Shown: piece after piece, positions 54,405 through 64,000 of the stretch
Numbering within the stretch: position 1 is the stretch's first letter
Layout: every line of letters begins with the position of its first letter
Assembly (NCBI GenBank): GCA_030847615.1
Contig: JAUMIR010000002.1
Coordinates: 242,067,809-242,131,808, forward strand
Length of the DNA: 64,000 bases
Direction: 5' to 3'
Origin: Gambelia wislizenii
Taxonomy: Eukaryota > Chordata > Lepidosauria > Squamata > Crotaphytidae
Position numbers and translations under genes: made by a program
The notes under the pieces: model-generated
What the model was told of the DNA's origin: nothing
Seen by the model: only the letters and a program-made list of their open reading frames with translations
Database searches by the model: none

Positions 54405-54890
54405 CCCACTGCAGTAGTAATTTACTCACATTTGTACTTTGCTGCCACCAAACTTAAAAAAAATAAACAATTTCCAAGGTGCACTATAGTGATAGAGTGA
54501 TTTATCGATTAAAAAGGACAGCAACCCCCCCCCCCAAAACCAACCCATTTTATCACCTTAGTGATTGCTCACTAAGGCAAAAATCCAACATGGTGGCAGC
54601 AGGCACTTGCCCTGTTAGCAATCTCCGGCTCACCCAGCTGGTCAGCTTTGTGCTTCCTCTCCTATGAGAAAGCGATTCAAAGCAAATCACTTGTCCCAAG
54701 CAAGCAGGAATGTGCACCTCCTTGCTGTTTTTAAAAAAATGTGGGGAAAGATGTGAAGGCTTTTCCTGTGGTGTTTTTGCCATTTTGCCCCCCCCCCCCC
54801 CGCTCCTTCCAAATACAGTGGATTGATGCAGGATGCCATTTGGACAGGTCGGATTCCCAGCAAATTCCAGGAGGGGCATTTAGACAACTG
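54405..54890 (-). mobile_element. Harbinger-like MITE, copy F (truncated)
   Basis: The right end GGGCATTTAGACAACTGG is present, but the left end is lost at about 54405. AATCCAACATGGTGGCAGC, GCACTTGCCCTGTTAGCAAT, AAAGCGATTCAAAGCAAATC and the CCTTAGTGA stem-loop (54556-54577) place it in the family. Confidence 0.75.
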
Positions 54891-55676
54891 GCTGATATAA
54901 CGTCCTTTGGCAACAGCCTTACTGCTCTGGTCATGTCATGTTTTATATGCACTCTGAAGCTGGATTTCAATAGACACACTTACATGGGAGTGACCCCCTC
55001 ATTTGAACTTGATGGGGCTTACTTCTGAGACAAATTGAATAGAGTTGTAGTGCTCAGAGGCTTTCCCAAAGCTCTGTTGCATAAAAGCAAGGATTAGCAT
55101 CCAACAAAGCTGGTGCGGGATGGGGCACACATGGTACTCTAGATAGTGTCCTGTCTCAGCTTCCATCGGTCCTAGTCACTGTACCCAAAGATCTGGTGAT
55201 GGGAGTTGCAGTTCACCGACACCTTGAGGATCATACATTCCCTATCCCTGCTCTAGAAGTAGAAAACAGGCTGTCTCTTGTTCCATCTGCCTCAGTTCTC
55301 TCACGGTCAATAGTTTTCTATGGTGTCAGGCACAGCATTTTCCCAGCCCTGCGAATTCATAGATGGTTGATATTTGGGACCTCCTGTATGCAAGTTATTG
55401 AGACTCTGGTGTTGAAGTATGGTTTGGAATATGGTATGGTATAGAATTTTGTTGTGAGTTCTGCCACTGACTCACAGCATAACCTTCGGCAATTTCCTTC
55501 CCTTTTTTCTCCATTGTGAAATGGAGATGCTGGGGGGCGGGTGCACACACATACATGTACGAGAGAGAGAGAGAGGTGATAGCACAAAACCAAACCACAA
55601 AACCAAACCAAACCCTTACATTCTACATTAGTTAATCTGACAGCAGTGCAAAATTGAATCCCTCTCTCACAAATAA
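54891..55676. other. No gene recognised
   Basis: 55190-55260 is a scrap of the GATGGGAGTTGCAGTTC dispersed family; 55562-55576 is (GA)n. Open frames at 55357-55845 (minus) run into the foldback element and have no domain. Confidence 0.45.
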
Positions 55677-55686
55677 AATAATCAAT

Positions 55687-55917
55687 GTGAAGCTGAAAAC
55701 TTTCACGGCCGGCATCCATAGATTTTCTTTGGTTTTTTCCCGGGCTGTGAGGCCGTGTTCTAGAATAGTTTCTTTCTGACGTTTCACCTGCATCTGTGGC
55801 TGGCATCTTCAGAGAAAGAAGATGCCAGCCACAGATGCCAGCCAAAGATGCAGGCGAAACGGCAGAAAGAAATTATTCCAGAACACGGCCTCACAGCCCG
55901 GAAAAAAACCCAAGGAA
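55687..55917. mobile_element. Short foldback element (Penelope-like?), second copy
   Basis: Left part GTGAAGCTGAAAACTTTCAC, GGCCGGCATCCATAG; then arms of about 95 bases (55720-55810 against 55818-55917) with only 8 bases between them. AATAATCAAT flanks it exactly (55677-55686, 55918-55927), a 10-bp duplication. Compared with 10910-11500, the left terminus is present and the right terminus is missing. The right arm carries a 12-base insertion-type duplication (CAGCCA...). Confidence 0.65.
55773..55817 (-). ncRNA. Hammerhead-ribozyme-like motif in second foldback
   Basis: Minus strand: TTTCT, CTGAAGA, GCC...GGT, GAAAC, GTC, AGAAA, with stem I of five pairs (UUUCU with AGAAA). The right arm of this element has lost the CTG of the core, so only one motif remains. 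Confidence 0.38.
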
Positions 55918-55927
55918 AATAATCAAT

Positions 55928-56399
55928 AATCATAATAAAATATATGAATATCCCATGTTAAAGGATAACAGCCACACTACATACAGTTGAGTCATGTACC
56001 CTGAGAGGCACTGTGCCCTTCTATTCACCCTACAGAATCAGAATTCCAAATTGTGCTACAGCTGACTACAGGATGGGATGTGTGTAGGATGGTTAAAGAA
56101 TTTCCAGGTCAGAACCATCTCAGACCCTGAGCTTTCAGAGCCAAAACTTGAGTGTTAGGAATGGCCCCTGGTGATATCATGATATATTAAGTCGCTCAGA
56201 GCATGTTGATAAAATAATTTTAAAAAACCACATTGATCCGTACCAATATTTCTCTGTTTGAAAAATAAGTTTCCCAAGCTCTGCAGTAAACAGGGGGGAA
56301 ACCCAAGCTCTTCCCAGTTCTGTTTATAGCACTTTTGCAAGCACTGCTTTTAACAGATGGTTAAAACTTTTTTGTTATAACAATATATAGGGGCCCCTC
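55928..56399. other. No gene recognised
   Basis: Nothing recognised on either strand. Confidence 0.45.
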
Positions 56400-56608
56400 C
56401 AAAACCAGGGGGGAGTTGGCTCTGGGACCTCCGTGGATGCCGAAAAACATGGACAGCCAAGCCCCATATTATTTAATGGCAGTAATGTGAATATGCACGC
56501 TTCCGCATGTCTGCATTCACATCACCACTACTGAATAATATGGGGTGTAGCGATCTGCAGACAGTCCAATCTGCAGATCAGGAGCCCACCAATATGGAGG
56601 GCCCACTG
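56400..56608. repeat. Tigger/mariner-like MITE
   Basis: GGGGCCCCTCCAAAACCAGG and ATATGGAGGGCCCACTG are imperfect inverted ends, followed by TA. Within it, ATATTATTTAATGGCAGTAATGTGAATATGC and its mirror around GCATTCACATCACCACTACTGAATAATAT make a second palindrome. Confidence 0.65.
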
Positions 56609-57179
56609 TAAATAAAATTAAGTTTCTTTCTATCTGTTTGTTACTGCATCATATGTAACGGCTGGAAAGATTTTTACCAAATTTGGAGGAAATGTTTAAA
56701 ATAGTCTAATGTAACATATAGGGAAAATGAAACACACAAAATTCTCGTTGGGGTGGCCTGGGCGGCACCCCAATTATCTTTCATTCTTACAGGGTAGTGT
56801 ATTTGGCAGCTGATCAGGAGTGACATGGTCTCTCTAGGGCAACTGAAACTGATACATAATATGAGGAATGTCTGAGCACTGAAAGAGTCACGCACTCAGC
56901 ATCCAAAGCAGTTGAAACTGAATTTTCATTAACAATGGCCAACAATACTTTCAGAGCAATGCTGGATACTACAGGTAGTTAAGAAAGCTGAAGGAGGAAA
57001 GAGTTATTTTGCAAAACAATTTGTCCTCAGACTACCAAGTTAGTTTCACAATTTTTTGTAGAATCACTGTTTCTCACCAATAGGCATGGAAACATCTACC
57101 AGTTTTACTTTGTCTTTCATACCATTTCTAAAAACCTTTCTATCACAACTATGATACCAAATCAATATCAAAGAATTTA
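56609..57179. other. No gene recognised
   Basis: A minus-strand open frame at 56674-56895 has no motif; no repeat is recognised. Confidence 0.45.
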
Positions 57180-60100
57180 GAACAACTGAAATTTAAATCG
57201 AGGAATAATTTAAACAGCGTAAAAGCATATTAAACAATTTACCAATTAAATAACTAAAGCAATTAAACATCTGTACAAATTTTGGGCAAAATTGTTAGAC
57301 CCTCAAAGGCTTTAAGAGAAAGACATGTTTTAATCTGACATTTTAAAAAACCCCACAATAAAACAAAAACAACATCAGCCCCAAGCATGCCTCCAAGGAG
57401 AGGGCATTCCACAACTGGGGTGCCACAGCAGAGAAGACCCTTTCCCATGTGTCGTCACATAATGTACAGTTGACCCTTCATATTCACTGGGGTTTGGTTC
57501 CAGGACCCCCCCCGTGGATACCAAAATCCATGAATACTCAAGTCCCATTATATGCAATGGCATAGCAAAATGGTGTCACTTATATAAGATGGCAAAATCA
57601 AAGTTTGCTTTTTGGATTATTATTTTTAAAGAATATTTTCAAGCCATTAATACTTAAATCCGTGGATATGGAGGGACAACTGTATTGCTCCCACTGGTAA
57701 GAGACAGGAGGGCTTACCTCCAATAGACCTCTATTCTCAAGCAGGAATATATGGGAATGAGGGTACTCCTTTAGCTTTCAAGCCATTTAGGGCTGCAAAA
57801 GTCCGTTCTTTGCCTAAAGACCAGAAGCATACCCACTGGCAGTGCAGTCCTTTTAAAATCTGAGTTATAAAGATGTTCCTGCCAGCAACTTGCTGCCAGC
57901 TACCATGGACTCAGAGACAAAGGGCAGGAGGAGCTCTAGCCTTCCCCGGAAGAACTAAGCTGAGCGAATTGAGCCCCTCCCTGAAATGATGGGGTAAAAC
58001 TGGATCCCCAAGACTCCTATGGTAGTTGAGCCTCCTCAGGAATTATCAATCACAATTGTACCAAATGGTCAAGCACTAAGAAATATTACAACAGTGGTTG
58101 CCATTGAGCCCGCCCAGATTGCTGTCTGCAATCTATGCTATGCACACTTACTTGGGAGTAAGCTACACTTAACACATGGAGGAGACTTCTAAGTACACAT
58201 TGTGCTTTTAAGAGTCTTCCTATTTAAGGATGTTTCAGTGATAATGGGTGTGAGAAGTGATTGGCCCTCCCCCTGCAAGTACCTGCAAGCAGATAAAATT
58301 AACTACCTGTCTGCCAATGTTGAACACATACACACACACCACACACTTTTAAAAGAATTTTAGGGTCCCTGATGGCTACATTCACACTGGTTGCAATTTC
58401 TGAGCCATTTTCAAGGACAGCCCCACATAGAGTGTGCCGTAGTGGTTTAATAAATAGCTATAAGCACAGGAACTAGTGCAACCAAATGATTACTGCCCAG
58501 GAAAGGCTGCCACTGGCAGGTCATTCAAAGCTGGCTCCAACTACTCCAAGCCACTAGGTAAGCCTGGGCCTCCAATGACAGACATGGATTCAGGAATACT
58601 CCCAAGCTACACACTTGCTACCTCAAGGAGAATGCTATCTCCTCCAGGGCACATTGCTTATCCTATTTCTGGATCCTGGAACCACCAGTCCATAGAGCCT
58701 CCATCTTATCAGGATTCTGATTCAGCTCATTGGCCCTCATCCACTACATTAAAGCCCATCCATTATCTTCCAGCATCCAATCCACCTGCACAGCCTGGGC
58801 TGACTCCAATGACTAGAAGTAGAGCTAAGTGTCGCCAGCATACTAATCGTGCTCAGCTTCAAGACTCCCAATGACCTCACCCAGGAGCTTCAAATAGATA
58901 TTAAACAGCATGGGAGATAAGATGGAATCCAAGTTAATAGACTGAAGAGGAATTCCTCAGTGCTACTCTGGAACTACACATGATAAAATGTCAGTTCATG
59001 TCACTCATATTTCAAATGAACCTTAGACATACCATTATACATTCTGGACAACTTCTCTGGGGTCATATACCAAATCAGAGCCCTGAGGGAATCTACAGGC
59101 CAAAGGCCAAGAAGTCAAACAAGAATCTTCCAGCACCACCCTCTGAGAGCACCCATCCAGGAAAGAATGGAGCCACTGTAGAATAGTGCTTCCAAACCCC
59201 ATCCCCGCAAGGCAATCCAGAAGGATACCTTAGTCAATGGTGTCAAAAGCCACTGAGGTCCAGCAGAACCAACAGGGACATACTCCCCCATCCAGTCCCT
59301 GGCACAGATAGTCTATCAAAGCAACTAAAGCCATCTCCATCCCATTATCAGGCTTGAAACCAACTGAAATTGGTCTAGATAATCTGCCTCATCCAGGAAA
59401 ATCTGAAGGTGAGAAGCCACCATACGCTCTAGTACCTTGCCCAAGAACGGGATGTTGGAGACTGGCATCTAATTATCCAATATAGCAGGATCCAGGGAAG
59501 GCTTTCTCAGAAGATGTTTATAACAGCCTCCTTCAGGTGTGTTGGGACCCTGTCTTGTTGTAAACAGGTATTAATCACCCACTCAGCCAGTTCCTCCCTG
59601 GCCCGTTTGATATGCCAGGAGGGGCAAGGGGTCTAGTACACTTGTGGGGGCTTTCACCTCTCCAAGGATCCTGTCCACATCCCTGGGCTGCTCTAATTGA
59701 AAAGCATCCACCAACACTTGACAAGCAGGGGCCAAGGATACATCCACTGGACCTGTATCAACTCTGGCATCCAAATCAGAATGAATCCAAGAGATTTTAT
59801 TGGCGAAATGGTGGGCAAATTCTTCACAGTGGGCTATTGGGTGACCAAGATTCTCCTTTGGACCAGATTGTAATAGACCTCTGACCACTTGAAACAGCTA
59901 TGTTGGGGCGTTCTGTAATGATGCAACAGTGACAGCCCAAAAGGGCTGTGTTATCACCCTTATTGTCCCACTATAGGCCTTCAGATAGATTTTAGCCTGT
60001 TTCCAGTCGAACTCACTCTGAGTTTTCTGTCACTGTTGCTCTAGTCTCCGTCTCACTCGTTTCATTGCTGCTAGCTCCTCAGAAACCCAGGGAGCTGGTT

Positions 60101-60600
60101 TAGCTCCACTCTGTGAGAAGGGGCACTTAGGAGCGATCATCTCCACCTCTGTTATCATTTCCCCATTCTAGAGATCAACCAGGTAATCAACAGGATCACC
60201 TACCAAGGCAGCAGGAAGATCCCCAAGAGCCATCAGGAGTCCATCCCAATCCATAAGCCTCCTGGGATGGACCATCTTAATGGATCCCCCACCCTTCCTA
60301 GGCTCGGAGTCCTGACCAAGAAGTGATCTGCCCATGACAAGGGAATAGCAGAAAGCTCCTCCATTCCCAGATCACCATCAACCCATCCCGTACAGAAAAC
60401 AAGGTCTAGAGTGTGCTCAGCAGCATGAGTGGGGCCAGATACCAAATGAGACAGACCCATGGTTGTTGTCATGGCAGACATGAAGTCCTGAGTCTCTCCC
60501 AACAAGGTATTCTCAGTATGAATGTAGAAATTCCCCAGCATCATAAGTCATGAGGACCCAACATCACCTCCCCCATGGTTGAAAAAACAAGAGATTCAAA
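57180..60600 (-). pseudogene. Old L2-clade LINE, interrupted
   Basis: Minus strand. 57180-57460 and 57705-57900 match the L2 3' UTR and C-terminus (GGCATTCCACAACTGGGGTG; CAAGCCATTTAGGGCT). 58380-59540 follows the RT region nucleotide by nucleotide (CCAGGAGCTTCAAATAGATA, TTAAACAGCATGGGAGA; GTCAATGGTGTCAAAAGCCA). 59583-59888 gives HHFANKISWIHSDLDA and 60233-60544 gives NFYIHTENTLLGE, THAAEHTLDLVF and ADHFLVRT of the endonuclease. A Tigger-like MITE and a piece at about 57900-58380 interrupt it. Stops and frameshifts are many; it is older than 38654-42130. Confidence 0.8.
57467..57682. mobile_element. Tigger/mariner-like MITE with TA duplication
   Basis: CAGTTGACCCTTCATATTC and the reverse complement of the right end (CAGTTGTCCCTCCATATCC) are inverted repeats, with TA directly outside on both sides (57465-57466, 57683-57684). 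It is inserted in the old L2 copy. No transposase. Confidence 0.8.
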
Positions 60601-61112
60601 CCCAAGTTTTATAATAATAATAATAATAATAATAATAAAATTTATTTATATCCCACCCCTCTGCTAGCAATCGGGGCGGCTTACAACAATAAAATAGTAC
60701 ATAGTAAAAACAACTCAAAATCCCTTCCCCCCCTTAAAACATTATTAAATTAATACAAATTAAAATCAGTATATAATACAATTTATTAAAAACCCTTTCG
60801 AGCAAGCAGCATCAGTTTGGAGGCCCAGAAGCAACCTCCAGAGGGGGTTCCTGAGGCCGGGGTTAGCTATTCTGGAAAAGCCTGCCTGAAGAGAACCATC
60901 TTGACAGCCTTTTTAAAGCTGTCTAAAGATGTCAATAGGCGAATCTCATCCGGCAGGCCGTTCCACAATTTGGGGGCGACAACAGAGAAAGCCCTCTGGG
61001 AGGTGTTCGCCAGCCTAGGTCTTTGCGGCTGCAACAAATTCCTCCCAGAGGACCGGAGAGCGGAGAGCGCGGGGATTATAAGGGAGAAGGCGGAGCTCTG
61101 AGCCTGGAAGAT
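60601..61112 (-). repeat. L2 LINE 3' end, second insertion
   Basis: From the (AAT)n tail (60610-60638) and TATCCCACCCCTCTGCTAGC through the 3' UTR to GCCCTCTGGGAGGTGTTCGC and AACAAATTCCTCCCAGAGGA it parallels 38654-39120. The C-terminal codons correspond to the RAF....P.LWN-type end of ORF2. It is cut near 61112 and inserted at the edge of the older L2. Confidence 0.85.
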
Positions 61113-61124
61113 GGAATCTGTGAT

Positions 61125-61345
61125 CCTTATTACACTACAATGTTATAGCACTATTATTCCACTCTAACTGCTCTGGCTGCCTATTGTGGAATTCTGGGGT
61201 TTGTAGCTTAGTGAGGCCTAAGAGCTCTTTGGCTGAGAATGCTAAATGCCCCTCCCTAAATTGCCACTCTCGGGGCTCCATAGGATGTTGCCATGGCAGT
61301 TAAAGTGGAATATAGCGCTATAACAGTATAGTGTGATAGGAGGCT
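61125..61345. mobile_element. Palindromic MITE
   Basis: TTACACTACAATGTTATAGC, ACTATTATTCCACTCTAAC and the mirrored CAGTTAAAGTGGAATATAGC, GCTATAACAGTATAGTGTGA. Same family as 42490-42730, which it resembles along the whole length. Confidence 0.82.
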
Positions 61346-63006
61346 GTCCATTTTACTTTCTCCAACACTTGAATCCTTTAAGTATCAAGTTCTTTCTATC
61401 CTAAATATGAAGAAATGTGCAAGTATCCGTAAAACTTTATCAAAACAGAAAGAAAATTGCCCTATCCCTCCAGCCTTAGTGTGTGAACTATTTGGACAGA
61501 TGTTGTTTTTGATGGGAAGATGCATCTTTAGTCCTCTTAATCACAAATAATTCCAGTCTTGCACAAACAAAGCTAAACATGCCCCATGCGGGACGGGGGG
61601 GGGCAACTCAGCCTAGGTTTCCATCTGAGGTTTTGTTTTGAAATGGATGGCCTACAAAGCCTACTCTAATATATGATTCTGTGAAACTGATGCTGTTTCT
61701 CTGTTGGCCAGGAGATGTGCTTGTTTGCTTGCTTTTTTTTCCTCTTGAAATGAAGCACTCAGATAGAAAAACCCATTGCCTCAAATCTGCAAAACTACAA
61801 TCCAGTAAAAGTTTTTCTTTTTGATTTAACTGAGTAAACTGTCTTGTGAGATGAAAGACTAGGGCTAGGTGACACCCAGCCACACAAGGGATTTAATACA
61901 AAGAGTATAACAGAAAAATAAAACCACCATTAGAGCAAAAAAAAAAAAAAGGGAGGGTAACATATGTCATAATTATGACAGCCACTTCATTTTAAAAAGC
62001 ATAGTTCTCAGCATCTCTAGTGATGCGTGCATGCAATGTTCACAAGAGGTGGAACTGCCATTTGGCAACCACTCAGCATGATTTATTTCCTTCTCGTTGA
62101 GGGACAATTCACAAGACAGACTGAGATTTCAGCATGCTACTGCAAGCAAACCCAACGCAAGTCGAGAGCTGAATCACACAGGCCATGTATTACATGCTCT
62201 TCCTCACCACAACCACACTTGAATTCAGGGCAGAGGAAGACATCAGATTGGGGGGAGGGGGGAATCAAAGTGGCTGACCCAGGGCTTGCACCGGCACTTG
62301 TCTAATTGCGTCAGAGGCAACCCTACACTGATCCCGCATCCTATACATCATAGTATTTCAAGCCACACAGCCAGGGCTGCTCTGAGTTGTTTGTTTTTGT
62401 CTGTTCACTCATGCATGTGAAAAAACTAATATATGTGGTCCCAGAGTACTGTTATACTGGATAAGGAGATACTATATATGCTTATCCAGATATGAACACA
62501 TTTGAAAAGATTTTTTAAAATATTTTTTTAAGTGCCAGAACATTGTCCTGTCCACCTGAAGTCCTGCCCCGGCTTTGCTCCAAAGCCAATCCTCGGCTGT
62601 CACACAGCCAAAAATCTGGGTTTTCCCTGCAAAGGCAGAGCAAACCACGATTCTTACAGACCTGGGGTTTCCTGCAGAACCCCTAGTGAAAATGCACATC
62701 ATCGAAAATGTGTGGCAACTGTGCCATGAATATAGGGTGGTTACAAGTTTTATTGCCTATGTAGGCAAGCCCCCAGTTAGGCTACATATGATCCTCCAGA
62801 TGTTTCATCCTATCACTCCCATTGGTCCCAGGAAGAATGGCCAATGGAAAGGGATTGTGAGGGTTGCAACCCTTTAACATTTGGAAGATGAAAGGTTCTC
62901 CACCCAGCTTAAAAACATACAGTTCATCAAGAGCTGAAGGAACTGGGGTCCAATCCACTGGATCCTTCTCCAACAAAAGCCCCACTAAAATATGCTACTC
63001 TCTTCC
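61346..63006. other. No gene recognised
   Basis: 62780-62890 (GATCCTCCAGATGTTTCATC and TTGTGAGGGTTGCAACCC) is a dispersed fragment. A run of A at 61938-61952 and a G run at 61596-61604 are the only simple tracts. No exon is supported. Confidence 0.45.
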
Positions 63007-63300
63007 ATACCCTCCAACATTTCACAGATGAAAACCAGGACATGTGTGGCCAAGCAACATCAGACTGTGGTCAAGAGGGCAAATGTTATTAATGAGGAAG
63101 AACACACAAGCTAGGAAAGATTGCAGCAATTTGCTGTTGCCTGAGCCGGTTGGGAAGGGCAAGACTCTGCCCCATCCTCTCCTCTTCCCTCTGCTGAGTG
63201 AACTGTGTGCAAACTACCATTGCACTTTGAACTCAGTTTGCAGCCATTGAAATAAGCTGGGGAAACAGAGAGAGGGAAAGCAGGAGGGGAGAAAGAAACT
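63007..63300 (-). mobile_element. CATACCCTCCAAC element, reverse, truncated
   Basis: CATACCCTCCAACATTTCAC, then AGCAACATCAGACTGTGGTC and GCCCCATCCTCTCC in reverse order to 9810-10186. The distal end is replaced by the next repeat. Confidence 0.7.
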
Positions 63301-63301
63301 G

Positions 63302-63800
63302 GTACAGTAGCACCCCCATATCTGCAGGAGATTGGTTCCGGGGCATCCCACGGATGGTGAATTCCACGGATAATAGTGAACAGCATCCCGGGGGGGGCAT
63401 CCCAGGGAAAGGGGGGGAGGCGAGTTCGCTCCTCCTCCTCCCTTCCCACTTCATCCCTGCCATGGCCCCGCCCCAGCGGTGATCATGGGGGCAAAAGGGG
63501 AAGGGGGCGGGATTGCTCCATCCCTTCCCCTGAGAGGGTTCCTGTTGCCGCTGTGGCGATCGGGGTGGTGGTGGAGAGGGTGGAGAAGCAATCTTGCCCC
63601 CTCCCTTGGCCTCTGCAGTCACCACTGCAGCGGGGCCATGGTAGGGGCGAAGGGGGGTGAGATTGCTTCTCCATCCCCTTCCCCCATGCAATCACCGCGG
63701 CAACTGGAGGCCTCCCAGGGGAAGGGATGGGGGAAGTGAGATCCCTCCTCACAGGGCCAGTTTAAGGCACTGGTGGCGTCAGCATCCGCAGGGGGTCTCA
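63302..63800. repeat. G/C-rich dispersed repeat
   Basis: CAGTAGCACCCCCATATCTG and CACGGATGGTGAATTCCACG resemble the end of Tigger-like repeats, followed by a G/C-rich interior (GGGGG runs, GGCCATGG) whose open frames on both strands are composition artefacts. Confidence 0.4.
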
Positions 63801-64000
63801 TCATTGTGGGGGGGGGGCGTAGTAACCCTCCTTCTGCAAAAACATTTATTAGTAATAATCTGAATATCCTGTACTGTGAATAGCTTAGGTTGAGTTAGGT
63901 TACATTGACCTGAGATAAACATACGAGCCCCCCAAAATAAAGCATTGGAGGGGCCCCCAAAATTCCTTAAACCGGTCCTGGACCTGAGATAAACATATGG
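63801..64000. repeat. Short insertion flanked by a 17-bp direct repeat
   Basis: GACCTGAGATAAACATA occurs at 63907-63923 and 63981-63997 around a 57-base piece with AGCCCCCCAAAATAAAGC. It looks like a small insertion with target duplication at the window edge. Confidence 0.45.

Noticed and set aside
63111..63863. Cluster of overlapping open frames on both strands
   Set aside because: High G/C with few stops; frames overlap in all directions and encode Gly/Pro/Ser-rich nonsense.

Overview
The window looks like non-coding, repeat-rich nuclear DNA from a squamate reptile, probably a lizard. The evidence is direct: chimeric 5S-rRNA-headed SINEs, tRNA-headed Sauria-type SINEs ending in a Bov-B-like tail, CR1 and L2 LINE pieces, palindromic MITEs, and a vertebrate Ty1/copia retrotransposon. 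I found no cellular protein-coding gene, rRNA, tRNA or CRISPR array that I can support. Every convincing protein match lies inside a decayed retroelement. Family names are from recognition of motifs and ends, not from a database search.

Layout. 1-2.5 kb: a 5S-headed SINE, a LINE 3' end, then three terminal-inverted-repeat (TIR) DNA elements, two of them back to back and sharing one TAG. 5.2-6.2 kb: a TIR element carrying a minisatellite. 9.8-11.7 kb: a CATACCCTCC-ended element, a LINE tail, and a 3-bp-TSD TIR element holding a 591-bp foldback insertion whose arms carry a hammerhead-ribozyme-like core. 14.5-32.9 kb: more copies of the same TIR families, CR1 pieces, three copies of an LTR-like repeat and two Sauria SINEs. 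33.1-42.8 kb: a nested stack in which a TIR element (X) holds a full-length Ty1/copia provirus-like element, whose 3' LTR holds a near-full-length L2 LINE. 43-46.5 kb: L2 and CR1 relics and a solo LTR of the copia family flanked by a 178-bp direct repeat. 48.4-54.9 kb: a second X copy, a second solo LTR with a perfect 5-bp target duplication, SINEs and TIR elements. 55.7 kb: a second foldback element. 57-61 kb: an old L2 plus a younger L2 3' end. 63-64 kb: G-rich repeats.

How the parts relate. The copia element has gag, protease, integrase, reverse transcriptase and RNase H in the Ty1/copia order, a polypurine tract, and a primer-binding site matching the anticodon arm of initiator methionine tRNA, which is the half-tRNA priming known from Drosophila copia. 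It is dead (at least eight in-frame stops, frame changes, lost start codon). The short TIR elements have no transposase and would have depended on an enzyme in trans. Their 3-bp target duplications and GG-starting ends suggest PIF/Harbinger, which is inference. The foldback elements, with opposite-end truncation, 9-10-bp target duplications and a hammerhead-like core with a nearly absent helix III, resemble Penelope-like retroelements; this is the most interesting signal in the window.
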